This document shows, in pieces, positions 43,412-51,035 of a stretch of 64,000 nt of DNA. The stretch is from Planctomycetota bacterium (GTDB taxonomy: Bacteria; Planctomycetota; UBA1135; GCA-002686595). The DNA lies in contig NZBA01000063.1 in NCBI GenBank assembly GCA_002686265.1, positions 1 to 64,000 of the forward strand, given 5' to 3'. The position numbers and the translations under genes were made by a program. Each line of letters begins with the position of its first letter. Within the stretch, counting starts at the first letter, position 1. The notes beneath the pieces are model-generated. The model had not been told where the DNA came from. It saw nothing but the letters and a program-made list of their open reading frames with translations, and did no database searches.

Positions 43412-44346
43412 GGCCGCGGTGTAGCGCCTCGCCGGCGTGGGCGCTGGCGCTCGCCTGCGCCCTGGGATCGGCCTGCGCCGCGCCCTCTCCCGACGGGGGC
43501 CGTCTCGTCGCCGTGAGCGAGCTGCCCGAGCTCCAGCGCTCGGCGTGGGAGGCGTGGGTCGCGGGCGGCGCGGGCTGGGAGGAGCGGCGCGTCGACGCCC
43601 TGCACGATCCGCGCCTGGCGCGCTTCCTGGGCGACAACCTGTTTCGCTTGATGGTGAGCGCCTACACAAACGGCGCCATGGCGCGGCGAGGCGAGCTTCC
43701 GGGGCCCTTCGAGCGCGCGCGGCGCGACCTGGTGGAGATGGGACCGGCCGTGGCTCCCTTTCTGGTCGAGATGGTCGAGGTGGCCGACAGCGTGGTCTCG
43801 TTTCTGGCCGGGGACGTGCTCGTGCGCATGGACGATCCCGACGTGGCCCTGGCGGTGGCCGGGCGTCTGGGTGTCGGGGAACGCGAGAGCCGCCGGCGTG
43901 CGGCGGACCTGCTGGGACGCCTACCCCACGCGCGCTCGCGGGAGGCGCAAGTCCGCGAGCCCTTGGAGCACGCCCTGGCCGGCGATCCGGAGTGGTCCGT
44001 GCGGGCCGAGTGCGCCCGGGCCCTGGGCGCCCGCGGCGCCCGGGCGCGCGACCGCGAGGGCGCTCGGCGCGCCTTGGAAGCGGCTCTGTTCGATTCCGAC
44101 CCGGCGGTGGGGGAGGCCGCCTGCGTGGGCCTGGTGGACATCGGTGACCCGCGCGCCGTTCCGGCCTTGATCGACCAGCTCGAGGCCCTCGCGCGCGGTG
44201 CGGGGGGGCTCGCTCCTCTGCGCGCGACCCAGGCGGCCCTGACGGCCCTGACCGGGGCCGCCGTGCCCCTCGACCCGCGCAGTTGGCGGGTGTGGTGGTC
44301 GGTGAACGGCGCGGAGCTTCTCGGGCGCGTTCGCTCGGGAGCTTGA
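43408..44346 (+). CDS. HEAT-repeat lipoprotein, unknown function
   Basis: A 312-residue exported protein whose ATG overlaps the preceding stop (ATGA). The signal peptide (WALALACALGSAC) ends in a lipobox. The body contains HEAT-type helical repeats: VSFLAGDVLVRMDDPDVALA, ESRRRAADLLGRLPHA, EWSVRAECARALGARG and DPAVGEAACVGLVDIGDPRA with VPALIDQLEAL. Such repeats usually mediate protein contacts. No enzyme motif is seen. It is probably cotranslated with the GT4 gene and may act at the inner or outer membrane in the same process. Confidence 0.8.
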   Translation: MRPRCSASPAWALALACALGSACAAPSPDGGRLVAVSELPELQRSAWEAWVAGGAGWEERRVDALHDPRLARFLGDNLFRLMVSAYTNGAMARRGELPGPFERARRDLVEMGPAVAPFLVEMVEVADSVVSFLAGDVLVRMDDPDVALAVAGRLGVGERESRRRAADLLGRLPHARSREAQVREPLEHALAGDPEWSVRAECARALGARGARARDREGARRALEAALFDSDPAVGEAACVGLVDIGDPRAVPALIDQLEALARGAGGLAPLRATQAALTALTGAAVPLDPRSWRVWWSVNGAELLGRVRSGA

Positions 44347-44365
44347 GCGCGCGTCTGACAGGGTG

Positions 44366-44390
44366 GGTGCGGACTGAGTTTGTCCGCACC
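44366..44390 (+). terminator. Hairpin after the HEAT-repeat gene
   Basis: A perfect nine-base stem (GGTGCGGAC at 44366-44374 with 44382-44390) and a seven-base loop lie 20 bases after the stop at 44346. There is no U-tract, so termination is possible but not assured. Confidence 0.45.
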
Positions 44391-44453
44391 GGGCGTGAAC
44401 GCGGCTCGCCGCTGGCGTAGGCTCGGCGCGGGCGCTCGGTGCCCCGACACCCC

Positions 44454-45074
44454 ATGGACTCCTGGCGATTTCGCAAGAAGCAAGGCGTTTGCACGGCCTG
44501 CGAGCGCTCCTTCGAAGAGGGAGAACGACACACCTCGCTGCTCGCCGTGGCGCAGGAGACCCTCTCGCGCAGCGATCTCTGCGATCCCTGCTGGGAAGCG
44601 CGCTCTCCGAGCGACGACGACCTCTTCTGGTGGGGCTCGCGCTTCGCTAGCGGCCGCGAACGCACCCTGAGGCTCGACCTCGCCTCCCTCGAGCGAGTGT
44701 TCGTCGAGCTCGAAGGGCGCGGGGGAGAGCGGCTGGCCGAGCTGCGCTATCTCGTCTGCCTGCTGCTGATGCGCAAGCGCAAGCTCAAGCTGCTCCGGGT
44801 CCGGCGCGGGAAGGACGGGGAGTTCCTCATCGTGCGCCGGCCGCGGCGCAAGGAGGAACTGCAGGTCGCGGTCCACGACTTCAGGCCCGAGCAGCTCGAG
44901 GAGCTCAGCGCGCGCCTGCGAGCCGTCCTCGACGGGGCGGGGGAATCCGTCGGCGAGCCGGGCGCCGAACCCGAAGGTGACCCCGGGGCCAACCCCGAGG
45001 GCGAGCCGGCCGGCGAGAGCGCCTCCGGCGAGGACGTCCGGGACCCGGCGCCCGCCCGGAAAAAAGAGGCCTGA
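44454..45074 (+). CDS. Zinc-ribbon-type protein, unknown function
   Basis: A 206-residue cytoplasmic protein. Two Cys pairs, CTACERSFEEGERH and CDPCWE, are spaced like a treble-clef or zinc-ribbon site in the first 50 residues. A helical, basic middle (YLVCLLLMRKRKLKLLRVRR) and the segment FLIVRRPRRKEELQVAVHDF follow. The C-terminal 45 residues are low complexity (Glu/Gly/Pro repeats of the type GEPGAEPEGDPG) and end in lysines. I do not recognise a named family. ATG 44454 is preferred to the GTG at 44439. It is the last gene before the mraZ regulatory region. A regulator or RNA/DNA-binding role is possible, but this is inference. Confidence 0.72.
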   Translation: MDSWRFRKKQGVCTACERSFEEGERHTSLLAVAQETLSRSDLCDPCWEARSPSDDDLFWWGSRFASGRERTLRLDLASLERVFVELEGRGGERLAELRYLVCLLLMRKRKLKLLRVRRGKDGEFLIVRRPRRKEELQVAVHDFRPEQLEELSARLRAVLDGAGESVGEPGAEPEGDPGANPEGEPAGESASGEDVRDPAPARKKEA

Positions 45075-45107
45075 CCCGATTGCGGGACAGCTCGGGCTCG
45101 CACCCCC

Positions 45108-45154
45108 ACATCTAGGGGGGATGGCTAGCTGCGCACTGATTCCCCCCTAGATGT
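45108..45154. other. 14-base perfect inverted repeat ahead of the mraZ operon
   Basis: ACATCTAGGGGGGA (45108-45121) and its exact complement (45141-45154) flank a 19-base loop. It is lower in GC at its ends than its surroundings and lacks a U-tract. It stands 33 bases after the zinc-ribbon gene stop and about 70 bases before the first MraZ box. It could be a bidirectional terminator or a protein-binding palindrome. Confidence 0.7.
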
Positions 45155-45225
45155 CGTAGGTCGCTCCTCGGCCGAATCGGCCCTCTCGCGCCCTGTACGC
45201 CAGTTTGTCCCGGCTCCCTGTTGTC

Positions 45226-45280
45226 GTGGCGGCCGGTGGAGTCAAAGATAACCTTTGTGGACCTTAGTGGGGGAAAGTGG
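45226..45280 (+). promoter_or_regulatory. MraZ-box array (GTGG direct repeats, 10-base period) upstream of mraZ
   Basis: GTGG begins at 45226, 45236, 45257, 45267 and 45277: one pair and one triplet, each with exact 10-base spacing. MraZ is known to bind tandem GTGG-type repeats spaced one helical turn apart upstream of its own gene and to repress the dcw operon. The triplet ends 53 bases before the mraZ ATG. A weak -35/-10 pair (TTGTCG at 45221-45226, AAAGAT at 45244-45249) would be covered by the boxes; this promoter call is tentative. Confidence 0.7.
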
Positions 45281-45333
45281 CGCTGGCGTCTCGCCAGTGC
45301 TGAACCAGCGTCTCGGCGCTCGCTGGAGGGGTG

Positions 45334-45798
45334 ATGTTCTACGACTCCTCGCGCCACACCGTCGATGCGAAGAACCGTGTCTTCGTCCCCAAGCGCTTTC
45401 AGCAGGCCCTCGGGCGGGACGAGGAGGGGCACGTGATCGCCTTTCTGACCCTGGGGTTCGAGGGTTGCCTGTTCCTCTTCTCGGAGGCGGGCTTCGCCGA
45501 GGTGCGCGCGCGACTGGACAGCTTCGCCTTCTCCGGACGTGAGATGCGCAACAAGCAGCGCATGTTCTTCTCCAAGGCCAAGCGCCTGCAGCTCGACGCC
45601 TCGGGGAGGCTGCTCTTGCCGGAGAAGCTCAAGGCGCGGATCGGCATCGAGGGCGAGGTCGTGATGGTCGGCGTGGACGACCGCGCCGAGATCTGGCCCG
45701 TCGAGGCCTGGGAGGCGCTCGAGGCGGAACACGACGCCGACTACGACGAGCTCGATTCCGTCTTGTGCCGAGATCCGCTCGGCGATCGAGATTCATAG
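45334..45798 (+). CDS. mraZ: Transcriptional regulator MraZ
   Basis: DNA-binding regulator of the division/cell-wall cluster, 154 residues. Two SpoVT/AbrB-like half-domains each carry the conserved D-x3-R motif: VDAKNRVFVPKRF and LDASGRLLLPEKL. Between them, FLTLGFEGCLFLFSEAGF and MRNKQRMFFSKAKRLQ match the family. GGAGG at 45325-45329 fits the ATG at 45334 and is too close to the GTG at 45331, so ATG is taken. The array of GTGG boxes upstream implies autoregulation. In this family the protein assembles as a ring of several subunits that reads several boxes at once. Confidence 0.94.
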   Translation: MFYDSSRHTVDAKNRVFVPKRFQQALGRDEEGHVIAFLTLGFEGCLFLFSEAGFAEVRARLDSFAFSGREMRNKQRMFFSKAKRLQLDASGRLLLPEKLKARIGIEGEVVMVGVDDRAEIWPVEAWEALEAEHDADYDELDSVLCRDPLGDRDS

Positions 45799-45834
45799 CA
45801 GAGACACACCAACGACAACGAAGGGGGGGCAAGA

Positions 45835-46836
45835 ATGCAGGGCGCGGAGAGGGCGGCCGGATGCGCGGGGGGTGATCTCGATCGAGATCGCCGCGAAGCA
45901 CGCGACAAGGAGGTCCATGTGCCCGTGCTCCCCGAGGAGGTCGTGGCGGCTCTCGCCGGCGAGCTGCCCGACGAACACGACGGCTGGTTCGTCGACGGTA
46001 CCTGCGGCGCGGGAGGACACACACGCTCACTCTTGGAGGCCGCCCCGGGCGTGCGCGTGCTGGCCCTCGACCAGGATCCCGATGCGCTCGACCTCGCGCG
46101 GACGAATCTCGCCGTGTTCGGCGACCGAGTGCGCCTGCGCCGGGCGCGGCTCTCCCAGCTCGCGCGCACGATCCGCAAGGAGCGCATCGGCCGCCCCCTG
46201 GGCGTGCTCTTCGACCTCGGCGTTTGCTCCCTACATCTCGACCGCCCCGAGCGCGGCTTCTCGTTCCTGGCGGACGGCCCGCTCGACATGCGCATGGACC
46301 CCGACCGCCCGCGCACGGCGGCGGACATCGTCAACACCTGGGACGAGAGCGATCTGGCCGATCTGTTCTACTTCGAGGGCGGGGAGTCGGGGGCGCGGCG
46401 CATCGCGCGGGCCATCGTCGAGGCGCGCCGGCGCACGCCTTTTCAGCGAACCGGCGGGCTGGCGGAGATCGTCTCGCGGGCGACCGGGCGCGCCGGTGGC
46501 CGTACCCACCCCGCGACGCGTACCTTCCAGGCTCTGCGCAGGGCGGTCAACGAGGAGGGCGACGAGCTCCTGGGCGGCCTGGCGGCCGCCGACCACTGGC
46601 TTGCCGACGGAGGGCGTCTGGCGGTGATCTCGTTCCACTCCGGAGAGGACCGGGCGGTCAAGCACTTCCTGCAGCGTGGCGGGCGAGAGGAGCGTTGGGA
46701 CATCCTGACTCGCAAGCCCCTGACGGCATCGCGTACCGAGGTGCGCGGTAACCGGCGCGCCCGCTCCGCCCTCTTGCGCGCCGCCGAACGCCTGCGCGGA
46801 CGGCCGCACCAGAGCAAGGGAGGTGGGGAGTCGTGA
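45835..46836 (+). CDS. rsmH: 16S rRNA (cytosine-1402 N4) methyltransferase RsmH (MraW)
   Basis: SAM-dependent enzyme that methylates C1402 of 16S rRNA, and a conserved dcw member. VDGTCGAGGHTRSLL is the SAM site, LFDLGVCSLHLDRPERGFSF the family motif, and VISFHSGEDRAVKHFL the C-terminal signature. Length is 333 residues from ATG 45835, which has a purine-rich GGGGGG five bases upstream. The start is open to doubt. The first 28 codons use codons rare in this genome (AGG, GGA, GGG, CGA, GCA) and include a 16-base perfect palindrome (45874-45889). A strong AAGGAGG at 45907-45913 stands five bases before an in-frame GTG (45919) that begins PVLPEEVVAAL. The second start would lose the conserved His of 'H-V-P-V-L'. 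Confidence 0.93.
   Translation: MQGAERAAGCAGGDLDRDRREARDKEVHVPVLPEEVVAALAGELPDEHDGWFVDGTCGAGGHTRSLLEAAPGVRVLALDQDPDALDLARTNLAVFGDRVRLRRARLSQLARTIRKERIGRPLGVLFDLGVCSLHLDRPERGFSFLADGPLDMRMDPDRPRTAADIVNTWDESDLADLFYFEGGESGARRIARAIVEARRRTPFQRTGGLAEIVSRATGRAGGRTHPATRTFQALRRAVNEEGDELLGGLAAADHWLADGGRLAVISFHSGEDRAVKHFLQRGGREERWDILTRKPLTASRTEVRGNRRARSALLRAAERLRGRPHQSKGGGES
45874..45889. other. 16-base perfect palindrome at the 5' end of rsmH
   Basis: GATCTCGATCGAGATC is self-complementary; flanking GGT/GCC extends it to 22 bases with a single wobble pair. It lies between two candidate rsmH starts (45835 and 45919). It could be an operator or leader hairpin if translation starts at the second. Confidence 0.6.
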
Positions 46837-47066
46837 CGCGCGCCGTGCTCTCCCTGTTCTTGTGCGCCGCGCTCCTGGTCCTGGGGCTCGCGGCCGCCGG
46901 CATCCAGTCGCGGAACCACCAGCAGGCCGAGGAGCTCGACGGGTTGAAGCGGCGCTGTGACCTGGTAGGAGCCGGCAACGAGTCCCTGGAGGCCGCGATC
47001 CTCGCACGCGAGTTCGATCTCGAGCTCGAGAACATCGCGCGCGACGACGGAGGGCCCAGCCGTTGA
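46833..47066 (+). CDS. ftsL: FtsL-like small division protein
   Basis: A 77-residue bitopic protein: a short N-terminus, a hydrophobic helix (VLSLFLCAALLVLGLAAAGI) and a predicted short coiled-coil or helical tail (AEELDGLKRRCDLVGAGNES). Sequence alone is not diagnostic, as FtsL is very divergent. The call rests on position between rsmH and ftsI, size and topology. The GTG at 46833 overlaps the rsmH stop (GTGA), and its own stop overlaps the TTG of ftsI. In known divisomes FtsL (with FtsB and FtsQ) controls FtsW/FtsI. No FtsQ or FtsB candidate is visible here. Confidence 0.7.
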   Translation: MTRAVLSLFLCAALLVLGLAAAGIQSRNHQQAEELDGLKRRCDLVGAGNESLEAAILAREFDLELENIARDDGGPSR

Positions 47067-49516
47067 GGTACGGATCCTTCGAGTCCGCCTCTGGCTTGCG
47101 TCCGGCCACGGCCTTCGTCCTCATGGCCGCGTTCCTGGGATTGGTGGTCGTCAAGAGCAGCTCGCTCGCCCTCGACCCGACCCACGCCCAGCCGGACCAC
47201 GGTGCGCATCACAGCATGCCGGCGCCCGACTTCGACATCGCCGACCGGACCGGTCGTACGTTGGCGCGCTCGGTGCAGCGCATCGAGCTACGCATGTCGC
47301 CGCGGGCGATGTGGCAGGCCCACACGCCCGCTGCGATGGCGGGCAAGATCGCGGCCACTCTCGGCGAGGAAGTGGGCGCGCAGGAGCTCCTCTCACAGAT
47401 GCTCCCCGACGCCGTCGGCGGCTGGATCTCCGTCGTCGACCCGGCCTTCGACCTCGACCGCGAGCAGGCCTTACGCGTCCTCGCGTGGATGGAGGAGCTC
47501 GGCTTGGAAGAGGGCATGCGCCTCGTCCCGCGGCCAGACACCGTCCCGCGCCGCGAGGACCTGCGCTGGCGTATCGAGTGGCGACCGTCCCTCGTGATGT
47601 CGCAGGTGATGCGTGAAGCACACAGCGTCGGAGGGCGCATTCCGGGGCCGCGGCGGTGGTCCCAGAAGCTCGCGGACGGCCTGGCGCGTAGCCTGCGCGG
47701 CGCGGCGGAGCCAAAGCGCCAGGTGGGCGATGTGTGGGCCGCCCACGAACGACAGCGTGCGGGGGTTTGGCGCGCCCTGATGCCCTGCGCTGATCGCGTG
47801 GTCGTCGAGGCCATCCCGCCGCAGCGCGTGGGGGCGCTGTCGGCGCTGCTCGACGACGAGCACGTGGCCGAGCACCAGATGAGCCTGGGGTTTCACCACG
47901 AGCGCGTCTACCCGGTGCGCCAGGCGGACGCGAACGCGCCCCGGCGGCCATTCAGGGTCGTCGGTTCCTGGCGCTACATCGACCGCGAGACGGCTGCCCG
48001 GCGTGCTCTCAGCGCCTGCTGCGGTGAAGACGACGGTTGCCTCTCCACAGAGCACCTCGCGCGCCACCGCCGGGCGACGCGCGAGCTGCTCGACCGCAAG
48101 CACCCGCTCTCCGGACTGGAAGGCCTGTGCGCGGGCGTCCTTGCCACGCCGGACTGGAGCTTCGTCGCGGGCCGCTCGGCGACCTACGACTTCGAGCGTC
48201 ACTGGCCGGTGCACAGCCGCCCGCGGCGCTACTACCGCGAGGAGCGAGGTGAGGGCGAGACGCCGAGGGTCGTGACCACCCTCGACGCCGCCCTGCAGGG
48301 GACCCTGCGCGGCTTGCTGGCCGACATCGTCGATGAGCACCGCCCGGCCCTCGCGATGGGTATCGCCGTTGACGTGGCGAGCGGCGACGTGCTGGCGCTC
48401 GACGCCGCGAGTCCCTACACGATCAGCGAGTTCCTTCCGACCTGGCACGCTTTCACGCCCGGCTCGACTTTCAAGGCGATCGTGATGGCGACCGCCCTCG
48501 ACCGCGGTCTGGTCGATCCCGGCGAGCAGCTCGACACACACGACGGGCACTACCGCATCCCCGGCAGCACGCGCGTCATCCACGAGGCGGAGGGGCCGCC
48601 GGGAGGTCTGCAGGCGGCTCGCGACGGCTTGGCGTACTCGATCAACGCGCTCTTGGTGCAGATCGGACTGCGCATCGAGGACACCTTCTTCCACGACACC
48701 CTGAACCGACTCGGCTACGGACGGACTCAGGGCTTGGGCGTGGGAACCGAGAGCGTCGGCCACGTTCCGGCCTTGCCCTGGTCGCGGGCCTACACCCACG
48801 CCTCGATCGCCTTCGGCCACGAGCTATCCGTGACCCTCTGCCAACACGCGGCGGGCCTGCTGACCGTCGTGCGCGGCGGGACGTACCTGCCCCTGCGCCT
48901 GGTCTCGAGCGTCGAGCGTGGGAGAGAGAGCTACCTCCTCGATGCGCCGCGTCCGCGCCGCGTCCTCTCGGAGGCCGCTTGCGCCGAGGTGCGCGACATG
49001 TTGGCGTGCGCCGCCGCCTACGGGACGGGGCGCCACATCAGCGCCCGCGAGGAGGACCTGGGAACTCCGCTCGAGCTGGGCGTCAAGACCGGCACGGCCC
49101 AGAAGGTGCCCGGCGAGGTCTGCCTGCACCTCGAGCTCGAGCGCAACGAGCACAACGCGAGCCTGGCGCGCGAGGATCCCGAGTGGATCCCGTTCAGTGC
49201 CATCTCGGGGCGTCCGTCGGCCCACGGTGGCCGGCCGTGCTACACCTCGTCGATCGCCATGGTCGGCTCCGTTCCCGGCGAGGAGGGCGAGGTCTTCGTC
49301 CTGGTGGTCGTCGAGGAGCCGCGCGGGCGGGAGAAATACGGCTCGCGTGTGGCGGGGCCGGCGGCCGTCAAGTTGCTCAAGGAGGCCCTCGGGCTCACGC
49401 GGACGGGACAGCCTGTGGGCCTGGCGCAGGCCGGAGACGTCCTCGACCCCTACTACGGCGAGGTCAACGTTCAAGACCGTCCCTGGGCCGAGGAAGCGGG
49501 GGAGGGAGAGCGGTGA
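47063..49516 (+). CDS. ftsI: Penicillin-binding protein 2/3 family (FtsI-like), enlarged N-terminal region
   Basis: Septal peptidoglycan transpeptidase candidate, 817 residues, considerably longer than typical FtsI (about 580-600). One N-terminal membrane helix (FVLMAAFLGLVVVKSSSLAL) anchors it. The transpeptidase domain begins near residue 410 and has all active-site motifs: S468-TFK in PGSTFK, S526-IN, and K675-TGTAQK. The 380 residues between the anchor and the catalytic domain are highly divergent. Only a short DIADRTGRTLARS stretch resembles the usual 'I-x-DRNG-x-x-LA' start of the PBP dimer domain. No PASTA domains follow. The TTG start overlaps the ftsL-like stop. Its partner is FtsW at 53581. 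Confidence 0.9.
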   Translation: MRYGSFESASGLRPATAFVLMAAFLGLVVVKSSSLALDPTHAQPDHGAHHSMPAPDFDIADRTGRTLARSVQRIELRMSPRAMWQAHTPAAMAGKIAATLGEEVGAQELLSQMLPDAVGGWISVVDPAFDLDREQALRVLAWMEELGLEEGMRLVPRPDTVPRREDLRWRIEWRPSLVMSQVMREAHSVGGRIPGPRRWSQKLADGLARSLRGAAEPKRQVGDVWAAHERQRAGVWRALMPCADRVVVEAIPPQRVGALSALLDDEHVAEHQMSLGFHHERVYPVRQADANAPRRPFRVVGSWRYIDRETAARRALSACCGEDDGCLSTEHLARHRRATRELLDRKHPLSGLEGLCAGVLATPDWSFVAGRSATYDFERHWPVHSRPRRYYREERGEGETPRVVTTLDAALQGTLRGLLADIVDEHRPALAMGIAVDVASGDVLALDAASPYTISEFLPTWHAFTPGSTFKAIVMATALDRGLVDPGEQLDTHDGHYRIPGSTRVIHEAEGPPGGLQAARDGLAYSINALLVQIGLRIEDTFFHDTLNRLGYGRTQGLGVGTESVGHVPALPWSRAYTHASIAFGHELSVTLCQHAAGLLTVVRGGTYLPLRLVSSVERGRESYLLDAPRPRRVLSEAACAEVRDMLACAAAYGTGRHISAREEDLGTPLELGVKTGTAQKVPGEVCLHLELERNEHNASLAREDPEWIPFSAISGRPSAHGGRPCYTSSIAMVGSVPGEEGEVFVLVVVEEPRGREKYGSRVAGPAAVKLLKEALGLTRTGQPVGLAQAGDVLDPYYGEVNVQDRPWAEEAGEGER

Positions 49517-51030
49517 TGCTGGCCGAGTTGGTCGGGATCTTCGGGGGCGAGTGCGAGCTCGGCGCGGGCGGAGGCCCGTGGGTGGGCGGGATCCAGCTGG
49601 ACAGCCGGCGGATCGAGCGCGGAGACCTGTTCGCGGCTCTCGCCGGCTTGCGGGAGGATGGCGCACGCCACGTTCCCGACGCCCTCGCGCGGGGGGCGAG
49701 CGCCGTGCTCGCGCCCCGCCTGTTCGACGTCGCGGCTCCACTCTGGGTCCATCCCGCCGCGCGCGCACTCGTGGGATCGGTGGCCGCGCGCCTGCGCGGT
49801 GAACCGGCGCGCGGGATGTTCGTCGTCGGCGTGACCGGTACCAACGGCAAGACCACAGTCGCGCACCTCACAGGGGAATTGCTCGCCCACGCCGGCCGGC
49901 GCCCGGCCGTCTTGGGGACGACCGGCCACAGCCTCTGGGGCGGAGAGCGCGTCGAGAGCTCCCACACGACTCCCGACGCACCGCTCCTCTGGGAGTTGAT
50001 CGAGCGCCATCGTGCGCGGGACGGCGACGCCCTCGTGCTGGAGGTCAGCTCCCACGCCCTGGAACAGGAGCGCACGGCGGGCTTGCCCCTGTCGGTCGCG
50101 GTATTCACCAATCTCTCGCGCGACCACCTCGACTACCACGGGGACATGGAACGCTACGCGTGCGCGAAGGCACGCCTGTTCGAAGGCCTGCGCGAGGGCG
50201 GAACGGCGGTGATCCACGCCGGCGATCCACGCGCGGAGGAGATGAGCACCGCGGCCCGCGAGGCGGGTGCGCGAGTGGTGACCTATGGCGTCCTCGATGG
50301 GACGCCCGAGAACAGCGCCGGGGTAGTGGACCTCCGCGCGGATCTGGATCGTGTCGACATGGAGGGGTCTGACCTGACCCTGAATGGGATGGGGATCTCC
50401 GGGGTCGCAGTACGACTGCCCCTCCTTGGCCGGCACAACGTCCAGAACGCGCTCGCGTCCGCCGCCTCGGCGCTCCTTTCAGGTGCGAGTCCATCCACGG
50501 TAGTGGAGGGGCTCGCCGGACTCAGTGCACCACCGGGCAGGATGGAGTGCGTTCCCACCGGGGAACGCGGCATTCAGCTGTTCGTGGACTATGCGCACAC
50601 CGAGGCGGCCCTCGGGTCCGCGCTCGGCGTCCTGCGGGACGCCATGGCAGGGCGCGCGGCTCCCGAGGCAGCGGGCGAGGGCCGCCTCATTCTCCTCTTC
50701 GGTTGCGGTGGCGAGCGCGACCGGGGCAAGCGCGCGCCCATGGGGCGCGCGGCCTGCGCCGGCGCGGACGTGGTGATTCTGACCAGCGACAACCCGCGTG
50801 GCGAGAACCCGCGGGCCATCGCCGACGAAGTGCGCGCGGGCATGGACCCCGCGCGCGCGCGCGTGCACGTGGAACTCGACCGGCGGCGCGCGATCCGCCT
50901 GGCCCTGGAGGAAGCCCGGCCCGCCGACGTCGTGTTGCTCGCGGGCAAGGGGCACGAGACCGTGCAGCTGTGCGGGACGGAGCGCCTCCCCTTCGACGAC
51001 CGTCGCGTGGCCCTGGAGGAGCTGGGGTGA
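49516..51030 (+). CDS. murE: UDP-MurNAc-L-Ala-D-Glu:diaminopimelate ligase MurE
   Basis: Cytoplasmic Mur ligase that adds the third stem-peptide residue. The ATP site GVTGTNGKTT is at residues 105-114. VLEVSSHALEQERT and FTNLSRDHLDYHG are the MurE-specific central motifs, and VDYAHTEAALGSAL follows in domain 3. The specificity motif DNPR at residues 425-428 (TSDNPRGENP) is that of meso-diaminopimelate-adding MurE, so the cell wall should be of DAP type. Length of 504 residues is normal. The ATG at 49516 shares one base with the ftsI stop (TGATG); a GTG at 49513 is an alternative. Confidence 0.96.
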   Translation: MLAELVGIFGGECELGAGGGPWVGGIQLDSRRIERGDLFAALAGLREDGARHVPDALARGASAVLAPRLFDVAAPLWVHPAARALVGSVAARLRGEPARGMFVVGVTGTNGKTTVAHLTGELLAHAGRRPAVLGTTGHSLWGGERVESSHTTPDAPLLWELIERHRARDGDALVLEVSSHALEQERTAGLPLSVAVFTNLSRDHLDYHGDMERYACAKARLFEGLREGGTAVIHAGDPRAEEMSTAAREAGARVVTYGVLDGTPENSAGVVDLRADLDRVDMEGSDLTLNGMGISGVAVRLPLLGRHNVQNALASAASALLSGASPSTVVEGLAGLSAPPGRMECVPTGERGIQLFVDYAHTEAALGSALGVLRDAMAGRAAPEAAGEGRLILLFGCGGERDRGKRAPMGRAACAGADVVILTSDNPRGENPRAIADEVRAGMDPARARVHVELDRRRAIRLALEEARPADVVLLAGKGHETVQLCGTERLPFDDRRVALEELG

Positions 51031-51035
51031 TCGAG

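Noticed and set aside
41891..44665. A 924-codon open frame on the minus strand
   Set aside because: It is Arg/Pro/Gly-rich without domain motifs and lies opposite three well-supported plus-strand genes (GT4, HEAT lipoprotein, zinc-ribbon protein); long antisense frames are expected at this GC content.
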